Positions 1 to 9,721 of a DNA stretch of 64,000 nt are shown here, one piece after another (position 1 is the stretch's first letter; each line of letters begins with the position of its first letter). This DNA comes from Owenia fusiformis (taxonomy: Eukaryota > Annelida > Polychaeta > Sabellida > Oweniidae). The notes under the pieces were generated by a model, which ran no database searches, was not told the DNA's origin, and was given only the letters and a program-made list of their open reading frames with translations. The position numbers and the translations under genes were made by a program. The DNA lies in contig CAIIXF020000004.1 of NCBI GenBank assembly GCA_903813345.2, forward strand, positions 21,238,477-21,302,476, given 5' to 3'.

Positions 1-2
1 TA

Positions 3-1032
3 AATGGGCCGATCGGACCACCAGGGGATAGGGGACCGATTGGACCATCGGGAGTAAATGGGTCGATGGGACCACCAGGGGACAGGGGACCAATTGGACA
101 ACCAGGAGTAAATGGGTTGTTAGGACAACAAGGGGAAAGGGGACCAATTGGACAACCTGGAATAAATGGGTCGATAGGGCCACCAGGGGAAAGGGGGCCA
201 ATTGGACAACCAGGTGTAAACGGGCTAAAAGGAGATATTGGTCCACAGGGGCAGAAGGGTGAAATCGGCCTACCAGGTTTAAATGGATCAATTGGTCCAC
301 AAGGCATACCAGGGGTAAAGGGAGCGATTGGCCCACAAGGCATACCAGGGGTAAAGGGAGCGATTGGCCCACAAGGCATACCAGGGGTAAGGGGAGCAAT
401 AGGCCCACAAGGCATACCAGGAGTAAAGGGAGCAATTGGCCCTCAAGGCTTACCCGGCTCAAAAGGACAAATGGGAGAAATTGGTCCACGAGGGCAAAAG
501 GGAGAAATCGGTGCCCCGGGGGCAAAGGGAGCGATTGGCCCACAAGGCGTACCAGGCACACAAGGGCAAAGGGGAGAAATTGGAGTAACTGGCCCACAAG
601 GGACACCCGGAATAAAGGGAGCAACTGGCCAACAAGGGACACCCGGAATGAAGGGAGCAACTGGCCCACAAGGGACACCCGGAATAAAGGGAGCAACTGG
701 CCCACAAGGGTCACCCGGAATAAAGGGAGCAACTGGGCCACAAGGAACACCCGGAATAAAGGGAGCAACTGGCCCACAAGGGACATCCGGAATAAAGGGA
801 GCAACTGGCCCACAAGGTCAAAAGGGAGCAATCGGTCTACGAGGGCAAAAGGGAGAAATCGGTGCACCAGGGGCAACGGGAACTAGTATCCGAGGACCAA
901 CGGGATATCCTGGAAGAACTGGAAGTAAAGGCGACAAGGGATCAATTGGTCTACGAGGACCAACAGGCAGTAGGGGAAGCACGGGTCTAAAGGGTCAGAA
1001 AGGCCAAAAAGGAATTGCAGGACCCACATATG
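3..1032 (+). CDS. Collagen Gly-X-Y exon of the collagen-SRCR gene
   Basis: The frame starting at base 3 reads Gly-X-Y throughout, rich in GPIGPPG, GQKGEIG and GATGPQG triplets, which is a triple-helix-forming region. The exon must stop before the non-collagenous, in-frame intronic sequence after GPTY. A donor at 1033 (TATG|GTGTGC) leaves phase 1, which matches the acceptor of the SRCR exon at 1715 and gives [13 protein letters not shown]. The donor is weak (GTGTGC), so the exact boundary is less certain than the exon itself. The translation continues open to 1190, but the collagen pattern ends near 1025. Confidence 0.82.
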
Positions 1033-3269
1033 GTGTGCATAATACTGTCTTTCAAGTTCATTTTCCTTATTGGACATTGATTCTCGACTTCCATTTAAAC
1101 GTTGTTTATTCAGGTGTGAAAGAAATTATGGTCCCCCAGGGATTATGGTCCCCTTTCTTAACGGCCCTTACTGGCCCTGATTGCGTATAAGATTATGAGG
1201 GAAAGAGTTGTATTTAGGTCACCATATAAATCAATGGAGAGTAGGACCATAATTTGATAGGACCTCCTACCCTTTTACACCGGCGTTTTTGCTAAATCAA
1301 AATGCTCGAATAAACATTGTAGTGTAGTTGTAGTCATGTATGTAAGTTGTAATCGTGTTCTTACAATAGCGTTCTTGACGGGTCGGGCATTTTCTCATTG
1401 TCGTTCTACACTGGCGTTAAACGTTCTACACTGCTCCGTAACGTAAAGATCATGGTACATGTATATCTATTGAGGTTTGCTGAATTCTTTAGATCATTTA
1501 TTTGGTATACTTTTCAAGCACGAATGATGCGAGTGCAGGACTCCTTATAGACTTCCACCAACGCGAACATCAGTTCTGACCTCGCGAACTACAGTCAATC
1601 TCAAACAACACTGTACAACGTTGTTTCAGAAACGGTACCGTACAGTGTTGTTTAAACAGTGTTGTACAACGCTGTGGCTATGTCTGTGAATCGAAATATC
1701 ATTCATGTTTGTAGGCAATGGTCGGACTGCTCGCTTGGTTCCAACATCTGGAAGACTTGAAGTATTTTATTCTGGTCGGTGGGGTTCCGTGTGTGACGAT
1801 GGCTTTTCTCTTAACGATGCAAAGGTTGCCTGTAAACACTTAGGTAAGATCGTGAGATATGCTAGCAAGTGTAATCATTTTATCATTTGACTATATATTA
1901 CTCACAATTTAAACTCTTACTTTGATGAAAATAGTAAAACTTTTAAATAATACGTTTCGTTTTGTTTTGGACCATTACACTTAGATTCAGTATGGATCTT
2001 ATTATTAGTTATTTATTGTTTTAGTAATTTATTTATTTATTTTCGTCTCACAGCAGATTTATTTTACAAATACTAGTAGGACTAAAATGTCATAAAAACA
2101 CTGCCCCAGCCAGTCTAGTCTTAAAAAATATAGAAGATTCCTAGCTAGCGTTTACACAAGATGAGGGAAACCTAAAGAGCTTTGGAGATGACAGACAAAA
2201 TTACGTTTCTTGTTTACCACCTTCGTTTGTCAGAATTTTCAACGGCGAGTTTACGAATACGAGAATTTTGAAACCGCCATTGAAAGACGTAATTTGTCTG
2301 TCGATTTGACGAATCAGCGACGATTGTTACGCGGTAAACACGATACGAATATATGCCATTTTCCGCAACGAATATGGCATATTCACCTACGGTGTATGTC
2401 AGATTCACCTGCGGTATATGCCATACACACTAACCAAGGAGAGCGCGATACGGAAGTACGCAATTGTCAATTACATCGATTCAACGAACGTGCTAAAGTC
2501 TATAAATTATTATTATGATTACTGAATCAACATCTGAGTGCAGTGAGTATATCAACTAATACAATTATATAACATACACCAGTATGGTACCTGTGTTGTT
2601 TGATTTTGCTTTGTATATGTGTTTCACGCAAAACACACTTCAGGGGAAATATTAAGACACATAAATAAACGAACCTATGTTCGTGAAGCTTATAGTTGAA
2701 TTTTATAACCAAATCAATTCGAGGCTTTCTGATTCGTGTTTTCATCTGCGCGGTATATGGCATATTCCGCAGTTGAATATGTCATATTCCACAGGAGAGT
2801 ATGACATATTCCGCAGTGAGTGTCTGATATTCACTGAAATCAATGTATTGCATATTCAATGCGGAATATGCCATATACCGCAGGTGATTTTGGCATATTC
2901 ACCCGGATCACAAATACCGCACAACCATGAATATATGCCATACTCCGCGTAACAACGATGTATTCTTAATACAGACACTATAGGCATCCCCAGTGGTAAT
3001 TTATCCCCCCTCTCCGCTTACACGGTGGTTTATACAGTTTAAGATTTAATAAGCTCTGGTTTCTTGGGATTGAATCCATATCATAAATTTCAGGTTTGGC
3101 ATATTCTACGCCAAAGTACAGAACGGTTAAGGGTGGTACAGGCGATATATTGTTAGATGATTTGGCTTGTGGGGGGACTGAGACCTCTTTGTTCTCGTGT
3201 ACTAGGGCTGGCACTGTGGGAACTCATAACTGCGGCCATCACGAAGATGTTGGTATAACTTGTGAATGA
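3..3269 (+). CDS. Collagen-SRCR domain protein (MARCO-like), 5'-partial, three exons
   Basis: Joining 3-1032, 1715-1843 and 3094-3269 gives one open frame that ends in TGA at 3267-3269. The first part is about 340 residues of almost unbroken Gly-X-Y triplets; the second is one scavenger receptor cysteine-rich (SRCR) domain ending the protein. Known proteins of this layout (MARCO, SCARA5) are trimeric pattern-recognition receptors, and secreted versions exist; the N-terminus, which would decide between them, lies left of the window. A short break in the triplets (GTSIRG) sits near 880-895. The reading frame is open at position 3, so the exon starts outside. Exon phases fit (G|GC and G|GT split codons). 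The function in innate recognition is inferred from architecture only. Confidence 0.85.
286..815 (+). repeat. 36-bp coding repeats inside the collagen exon
   Basis: Two blocks of near-identical 36-bp units (12 residues, four Gly-X-Y triplets) are seen. Near 286-455 the unit encodes [12 protein letters not shown], in about four copies. Near 585-815 it encodes [12 protein letters not shown], in about seven copies. Unit identity at DNA level shows recent expansion by unequal exchange that keeps the triplet phase. Copy number is likely polymorphic. Confidence 0.85.
1033..1714 (+). other. Intron 1 of the collagen-SRCR gene, with a hairpin
   Basis: Non-coding. It holds a perfect 14-bp inverted repeat, AAACAACACTGTAC at 1603-1616 and its complement at 1640-1653, followed by a third partial copy of the arm near 1653-1675. 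Nothing else was recognised. Confidence 0.6.
1715..1843 (+). CDS. SRCR domain exon A
   Basis: The exon follows TTTGTAG and is followed by GTAAGA. It encodes the N-terminal half of a group A-like SRCR domain: [20 protein letters not shown], then [18 protein letters not shown]. The WGSVCDDG and CKHLG blocks are hallmarks of the family. It enters in phase 1 and leaves in phase 1 (codon G|GT). Confidence 0.88.
   Translation, partial: AMVGLLAWFQHLEDLKYFILVGGVPCVTMAFLLTMQRLPVNT
2160..2345 (+). mobile_element. Partial copy of a TIR element (same family as 50599-50954)
   Basis: The stretch GAGGGAAACCTAAAGAGCTT through the GACGAATCAGCGACGATTGT region matches, block by block, the element at 50599-50954 (shared GGAGATGACAGACA, TTACGT, CATTGAA, TTTGTCTGT, CAATCAGCGACA-like blocks). 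The right terminal repeat seen in the other copy is not visible here, so this copy looks truncated or its end has been replaced by the palindromic cluster. Confidence 0.6.
2336..2430. repeat. Cluster of short ATATGNCATAT palindromes (left)
   Basis: Several copies of a semi-palindromic ~20-bp motif around ATATGGCATATTC and CGGTATATGCCATA, in both orientations. Related to the cluster at 2748-2950. Confidence 0.55.
2748..2950. repeat. Cluster of short ATATGNCATAT palindromes (right)
   Basis: About eight degenerate copies of the motif CGGNATATGNCATATTCCGC in alternating orientation, with core ATATGNCATAT and CCGC ends. The spacing is irregular, so this is not a simple tandem array and not CRISPR-like. 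Confidence 0.6.
3094..3269 (+). CDS. SRCR domain exon B and stop of the collagen-SRCR gene
   Basis: After ATTTCAG the frame reads [11 protein letters not shown], then [19 protein letters not shown], and ends [14 protein letters not shown] followed by TGA. CxGxExxLxxC, HNCGHxEDxGxxC and the terminal Cys are diagnostic SRCR motifs. The domain ends at the C-terminus with no tail, as in MARCO. The acceptor phase matches exon A. Confidence 0.88.
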
Positions 3270-3503
3270 GACGTACTTCGCCTAATATCAAACGCCCAAG
3301 GAACACGTAGAAACATTATGTATTTGGACAGTGTACAAAGAAGACTTTAAAAGAATCAAAGCAATGAAAAGCATATAACCAAGTTGGGTCAATGATTCAC
3401 TTATTCATCCAAGAGCGAATTTTATAATGGGGAGGTTAAGCTATACACTTTTAAGAGCAAGGGAATAGCTCTCCCCACTGTAGTATTAACTTACTTGACT
3501 TGC

Positions 3504-3668
3504 CTTGTATTCGCGAATGTAACTAACGCCTGTCGGCTATCGGATTAACATACTATTTTATGGCCAACTTATTTAGATATGAATGGCATAGTGGCAGGTA
3601 CTATTCATATTCAAAATAGTAGATTAATCCGATAACCGACGGGCGTTAGTTGCATTTGCGAATGCAAG
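3504..3668. repeat. Foldback element with ~56-bp arms
   Basis: The arm 3504-3560 is the imperfect complement of 3611-3668 (about seven mismatches), with shared cores such as AACTAACGCC and TATCGGATTAA. The loop is about 50 bp. This is a miniature foldback transposon or its remnant. Confidence 0.75.
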
Positions 3669-3708
3669 CTGGTATAAAACTAAAAAGAAAGTAGTAAGCA
3701 AATACTAG

Positions 3709-3846
3709 AGTATTTCATTCTACCTGTTCATATTTCAATGACTTTTGCAGTATGTATTGCCAGCAGCCCGTAGGGCGAGGGAAATACATGCTGCAAAAAT
3801 CATTTAAAGCGCAACTGGTATTGGCCGAACATAGAATGAAATATTT
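3709..3846. repeat. Second foldback hairpin
   Basis: TATTTCATTCTACCTGTTC near 3711 pairs with GAACATAGAATGAAATA near 3828. An inner arm containing ATGACTTTTGCAGTATGTAT pairs with the ACATGCTGCAAAAATCATTT block. The loop carries AGCAGCCCGTAGGGCGAG. Weaker outer complementarity (TATCATTGCTAGA at 3855 and TCTAGCAATGATA at 4084) may mark a larger element. Confidence 0.6.
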
Positions 3847-4112
3847 GTTTTATTATATCATTGCTAGACATTTTCTAACACTTATAAGCTAACACAATTA
3901 CGTACTAGTATAGTACCATTGTAAAGTTCACTTTTATTTTCGTCCAGTGCAGTTGTCAGAATTTCCAGACGGGCAATACGCTGGGCAATACGTCTTTATA
4001 ATCCAATAATTGAGGGAGAAGTGAAATACGCTATGGTATATTTGATCACTTGGTACTGAATCAGCCAATCAAATCACATGATTTCTAGCAATGATATGAT
4101 AATTGTAATTAT

Positions 4113-4700
4113 CTCACCGAACGAAGTTGGTAGGGATATAGAGAAGCCATCCGTCTATTCGTCTATTCTTCCATCCGTCCGTCCGTGAGTATGTCTGGGC
4201 TCAAAGAACCGGTCAGCCGGTTGACGGTTTTTGTCCAAAGGGCGGGGAGTTGTTTGTAGAATGAATCGGGGGAGTTTTTTCATGCATTTTGGTTTATATC
4301 ACAACCCAATAAGATGTGTATTAAAGATTTACTTTCCTGTTATCTCAAAATCTGCTTGGAACTATAGCATTGGATTACTATGGGAAATTCCTCCAAGAGA
4401 AAAATCTAGGGATTAAAGAAGGTGTCAGCATCAAAGAATTTGAGAAATTATTGGCATACATGAAACCTATTTAAAAGAGGTTATATATTATTCAAAAAGG
4501 GTTTATTATCAATGATTTTAAGATGGCAGGTGAATTTCAAAAAGGTTGCCATCTTTGTAAAATAAACAAATACCAGTGGACGAATTTGGATACTTAGGGA
4601 CAAGGAGCTCTGTTCAAGAAGAAATTTCCAAGATGGTGGCTTTTTATCAAAACATGTTTTGCTCGATGGGATTTGCTACTCCGTGGAGTTGCTGTTTCTA
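4113..4700 (+). repeat. Dispersed CCGT-type repeat, copy 1
   Basis: It starts with a CACCGAACGAAGTTGGTAGG block and a short CCGTCCGTCCGT tract. It ends with GCTCGATGGGATTTGCTACT followed by a GGAGTTGCTG block. The same start and end blocks bound the larger copy at 22768-23932. Confidence 0.65.
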
Positions 4701-4703
4701 GGT

Positions 4704-4858
4704 ACCTCAGTCACATTTGATCTACGGCAACCAAACGGCGAGCGTAGCTTGCCAAAAATAGAGAAAAATACGCAGCATTAAGCAGTGCGTGTAGATTTTT
4801 CATATCGATTTTAGCTACGGCCGTCGTTTGCCCGCCGTAGAGCGAATGCGACTAAGGC
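4704..4858. repeat. Foldback element with ~45-bp arms
   Basis: ACCTCAGTCACATTTG plus ATCTACGGCAACCAAACGGC at the left pairs with the right arm GCTACGGCCGTCGTTTGCCC plus GCGAATGCGACTAAGG. Arms are ~45 bp with several mismatches; the loop is ~60 bp. It abuts the end of the dispersed repeat at 4700. Confidence 0.65.
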
Positions 4859-5546
4859 TTTAGACATGCATATGTAGCTACTGGTCGAATCATTGTTGAT
4901 AATATTCATAATTTCATGCTTTTTTCAGTATAACTATCACAGTTACTCTTTAACTCGCTAGTAAAGGGTAACACGGCGTTCTGATTGGTCAGAACGTAGC
5001 AATGCATGTCAAGCTACGTGCGAATGTATATATACCAATAAATTAGTATTCAGATACGTACTTGTAGTATGTTATACTTGAAACTTGTATTGTAGGACAT
5101 CTATGATATTCCATCTCCAAGGGTGGCCAAGGATCATAAACATCCTTGTCAACTGTAAGACCCCTTCTGAACTACGTGTTAAAGGAATCCAACACCTTGC
5201 AAAACTTCTTAACGGAGAGGAATAAGGGAAAATGCTTGCCGGATTCTGAATCTGTGTATTTTTTAATGATTTTTCACCGTCTTAGAATTTCAATTTTTTT
5301 CCTTTGAAAAAATGAAATTTGCATTGTTTTCCAATTAGACAAATGAGTAAACATGAATAGCCCGAAATCTAACGGTGAGATTTTGTTTTAAAAAATCATG
5401 GATATCAAGGCTAAATATAGCTATACAATAAACATAAAAAAGCAATGCTTGGACTCTTCATATTCACACAAAAAATTAATTAGTAAATGAGGTTTGATAT
5501 TTGTGAGAATAAGTTGTACGAGTCGCAATGCTCTACAAACACCAGA

Positions 5547-5795
5547 CTACAGGGTGGATTAGGATCAATGACACACATAAAAATTGATTTAAAAACATTT
5601 CATGATAATTATCTCAAACAAAAGCAGTTAGCGAAGGATACATTTCATTACACTCAATAAATAGTTATCACTTTTGACTATATATACATATCTCATGGGA
5701 ATGTATTTCCATCTGCTCAAGATATCATATTTTAGCTTCGAAAATCACAATCGTTGGATAATACATTTGTCTCAGAATGATAGGCCACCCTGTAG
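5547..5795. mobile_element. MITE with CTACAGGGTGG termini
   Basis: CTACAGGGTGG at 5547 is repeated as a perfect 11-bp inverted copy ending at 5795. The 249-bp AT-rich interior has no coding potential. The ends resemble those of the ~100-bp element at 28922-29016 (TACAGGGTGTC). Confidence 0.6.
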
Positions 5796-6557
5796 CAATG
5801 TAGCTTTCACTTGAAGTGTACCCTAGAGAATAATGAACTTACTTTCAAATTGGTCTTGCTTTTGTGGTGTATGTGGCTTTTTAGCAAATCTGCCACGCTC
5901 ATTTCTTTCCAGAACCATCTTGTTCACATGTAACACTAGGCTATACGCGCATGTATAGACAGATGACATAGATATACATATAAATTATATATTGCACCTG
6001 TATTTACTTACATGGGAATATTCCCTTTGGAAAAATGCAAATGCATGAACATATATTTTCATCTTATATATGACTTCAAGCTAACATATTATTTCATATT
6101 TATATTTTCATAGTTAGTCTAACATAAATAATAGATCCATGAGAACAATATTCTTTGTTTTCTTAAAAATTGATGGGTTTACTGTGAATTCAATAAATTA
6201 CAATTTGCAAGGGGTAAGTATACTGTATGACCTTAGTTGCAAAGTACTGTTTATATATGCAACTCAATAGCATAAAATATGTTGAATGAAGCATATGATG
6301 GGGATTAGTCGTGTGACACACAAACTGACCAATACATGAGGGTATTAGCTACTTTTCACAGAAACCAAAGGAGGACAGTGCTTTTATTTCAACTGGGAGC
6401 TTACCTCCACACGACTGATCATGTGACCATGGTGTTGGGTCCCTTTAAGCATGTTTATGTAAAGGAACAAAATAAAGATTATAACATCATTAGGTTTAAC
6501 ACCTTATTAAAAGAGTCCCTCTGTTGCCAAAGGAAAATCATCCCGCACACACTACAC

Positions 6558-7114
6558 CGGTGATCCGCTCGATCGATTACGCTGATTACAGAAACGGTTC
6601 GTTTCGGTAACAAAATGTCGGAACGTCGAAGGTACGATTTTTCTTTTTTCCCTTTTTCAAAACGACGTTTTTTCTCACAAACGTGTATCAGTATCATATG
6701 TTTTAGAAGATGTACATGTTAGCGAAAAATAGCTCAGAAGACAACAGAATCGTCGATTTAATTCCTCACTTAAGTTACAGAAACGTTTTGGGTTAAAAGT
6801 ACAGATCTTAACTGTTTTTCTAAATCACTGGTGATCCACTCGATTACGCTGGTTACCGAAACGGAACTGTTTTGGTAACAAAATGTCGGAACGTCGAAGG
6901 TACGATTTTTCTTTTTTCCTTATTTCACGCGTTGTAAGCAGAATCCCCACGACATTTTTTCACACAAACGTGTATCAGTATTATATGTTTTAGAAAATGT
7001 ACATGTTTGCGAAAAAATAGCTCAGAAGACAACAGAATCGTCGATTTAATTCCTCACTTAAGTTACAGAAACGGTTTGGGTTAAAAGTGCAGATCTTAAC
7101 TGTTTTTCGAAATA
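6558..7114 (+). repeat. Tandem duplication of a ~275-bp unit
   Basis: Copy 1 (6558-6828) and copy 2 (6829-7114) share CAAAATGTCGGAACGTCGAA, the GTGTATCAGTAT block, AACAGAATCGTCGATTTAAT and the AGATCTTAACTG end. Copy 2 has a short insertion after TTATTTC. There is no coding potential. Confidence 0.8.
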
Positions 7115-7624
7115 CCGTTTCTGTAACGTAAGTGAATTTTGGAAAATCCCCATTGGCTGCCATTGTAAACCGCTAGCAATATGGCTTTACTAAAGTGTCA
7201 TTTTCTCAAAAAATTCCACTATGGAATTTTCTTATATTGAAGATTTCTATTATTAAAATATTGGTTTTAAACATACATTTCTGAAAATTTCTTATTTTTA
7301 AAAACTATAAAAAACTATATTGAGCCCCATGTTAATTTATCAATCTTCAGAAGACCCCTGCAGAACAGTTCAAAGGTGATAAAGCCCATATTCCTAAGAT
7401 GTTACAATAACATGACTACCTTAAAAATAAGGAGGGTTAATTTTTTTCTTTTACCAAGTTCCAAAGATATTGACGTTTGAATTTTGGAAAATCCCCACGT
7501 TGAGTCAATGCAATCTTGCTAAAATCCTCATTTTCTCAGAAGAACTCAAGTTGATCGAGTCTCAACAAGAAGATTCATGGTTATGTATATTGTGAATTAA
7601 CTAATTGAAAATGTGAGTAATTTA

Positions 7625-7697
7625 TACAAAGTCAGTAGAGTATGTGCGGAGGCTGTCCACTAGAGACAGGTGTTCACTAAGACAGATTTTACTGTAC
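7625..7697 (+). mobile_element. 3' fragment of the ACAGTAAAACCTGT TIR family
   Basis: GTCAGTAGAGTATGTG, then ACAGGTGTTCACTAAGACAG and TTTTACTGTA, match the right half of the fuller copies at 19335 and 43965. The left end is absent. Confidence 0.65.
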
Positions 7698-8123
7698 GCA
7701 ATTATGTTATGTTATGTTCTGACAAAAACAATAACGATGTTAACAAATATGTTGACAAGTGATGTTTATTATTACCTTATCTAATCAGCATATATCGATG
7801 TATACAGACATCACAATTCAATTCATAATTAATCTCTGTGATGCTTTGTCTTTTACAAATCACCCTTGAATTGTTGAGATTAGAACTTAAGTTAAGATGA
7901 TTTGTAGAAGCATTTAGTATGTTCTTGATGACAAATAGCTGCTGCGATCATCTCATTTATCAAGTTTTCACATCAGACTTTTGTATTATAACTATCACTG
8001 GGATGAGCATTATGGCTTTGTTTAAATCCAGTGCAATCTTTCATCAAAAGTGATGCTGTGGTTGGTACAACTAAATTTGAAGTACAGTGTACTTCATGGA
8101 GGGTCAAAAGTAATATTATAGTG

Positions 8124-8227
8124 CAGTGATTTCCCCAGGATTTTTCCTCAGATGGATGCAAAATTCTCAATTTCACAATTCAGACCAAAATTGGTCAAAA
8201 TATGCCAATTTTTAATGAATTTTTCTG
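8124..8227 (+). mobile_element. 5' half of the CAGTGATCTCCCCAG MITE
   Basis: CAGTGATTTCCCCAGGATTT followed by the AATTGGTCAAAATATGCC block matches the left half of the full copy at 60425-60634. The right half is missing. Confidence 0.65.
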
Positions 8228-9180
8228 GAAAGGTATGAAAAACTATTTGATGAGCTCATACAAATTTCAGAAACATTTCACTTTCATTTGCATTATCTGA
8301 CACTCAGATATGCGCATCATTAAAGGACCCATGAAACCTTAAACCACTTTAGCATATAATTGCAATGTTTCACATCACTATTTCTGTCAGTCTGTTACAA
8401 AGTTGAATTCATTCTCATATTCTTATTGTCTTCAAAACACCTCAAAACAATACATGTAAATAGATAGTAACTCAATAATATGTTAATCTTTGTGTTTAGG
8501 CAAATCATGGATCCTTTCAGAAACACTAAAACTTATTCTGGCAATACAAAGAGCATTCCCCATCCACAACTTTTCCTGTATTTTTACTTCTTGGTTTGCT
8601 GATCCATGGGCCTAGATCAGGTTAAGGAATCCCTGTCAGTGTCTCCAGGGAACGTTACCTATACACAAATTTGTTTTTGCATTTGAAACAGATTTTTGAG
8701 CAGTTTGACATCTATAAAAGCATGATAGGCAATATGCACCTACATACAATGAAATTGAGTCAAAAGTGTTGCAATTACTCCTAAAAATATAAAATGACTG
8801 CTAATTTTGGTTTTCACCTATTCCTCTAGATACCTATCCATGCTAGTATTTAATAGTTAGCCCATTCAATGATATTGATGATTGAGATAATATTGATCTT
8901 ATACATATGACTGCCATCTAATGAATAGTTATATTATAACATTTAAAATCATGTTTCCACTCTTCAAACTAAGATTACATTCTTAATCACACTAGTATAT
9001 GTTAATCCAAACATCTCTCTAATCCAAACACCTCTCATGTCTCAATATGAACGCTTTTTTCATAAGTCCAAATTTTGCTAGAAAACCTTCGGGCTTGTAA
9101 TGTAAACATCTCCAAATTCTCCTTTTAGTGCTTTGGCAGATCCTAGCGGAGTTTGGATTACACATGTTCGACTATATGTT

Positions 9181-9721
9181 TTAATTGTTCAATTCCTCAT
9201 CTAGACTACGTCTGTAATCATAATGTTTACTATCCTCTGACATTAACGTGATAGTCTGTTTCTGTTGAAATGATGCTATAGTGGTTCCAATTACTACCTG
9301 TAGGCCAAGCAGGCCCATCAGGTACACTCCTTTATTTTTCATCATATCCTTTACTATATTAAAAAACTTGCCAGGTTTGTTCCAAGGGGGCAGGTTATAA
9401 GTGTCGTGAATTTTGGCAGCAGCGGCGCAAGTTAAGGGTGCAAACATGAGTGGCTGGACAAATCCGGTTATTGTTTGCACCGAACTAGATCTGGCCTGCG
9501 AGCATATGAGGCAGTCGAAACGATCCGTTAATATTTCACCTGTGATTAAGACTTCATGCATGATTGCTGAGAAGAACATAGGTAATATGATTGTTGGCAT
9601 ATATGTTGCCATACGGCCATATACCATCAAGTTAAATTGCTTCCTGAAGAATGTGTTCAGGCTGACTCCACTTACTGCAGCACCTAGTGAACAAATGCCC
9701 GACCCATACCGCAATGACCAT
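9181..9721 (-). CDS. TMEM126-family gene, exon 2
   Basis: It starts after TATTTCCAG at 9722 and carries all predicted membrane segments. It ends at the TAA complemented by 9181-9183, with a charged, acidic C-terminal tail (YDYRRSLDEELNN). Confidence 0.78.

Larger units (their letters stand above)
1844..3093 (+). other. Intron 2 of the collagen-SRCR gene
   Basis: The intron splits the SRCR domain after its CKHLG motif. It contains part of a TIR element (2160-2345) and two clusters of short palindromic repeats (2336-2430 and 2748-2950), listed separately. The rest (about 1850-2150 and 2430-2745) shows nothing recognisable. Confidence 0.75.
3270..9180. other. Intergenic region between collagen-SRCR and TMEM126 genes
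   Basis: The two genes converge here. No convincing exon was found. It contains foldback hairpins (3504-3668, 3709-3846, 4704-4858), dispersed-repeat copies (4113-4700, 7625-7697, 8124-8227), a TIR element (5547-5795) and a tandem duplication (6558-7114). Stretches 5800-6550, 7120-7620 and 8230-9180 show nothing recognised beyond the likely 3' UTR of TMEM126 just below 9181. Confidence 0.6.

Noticed and set aside
2336-2950. CRISPR-like array of short palindromes
   Set aside because: The spacing is irregular, units are degenerate and inverted, and the sequence is clearly animal nuclear DNA.
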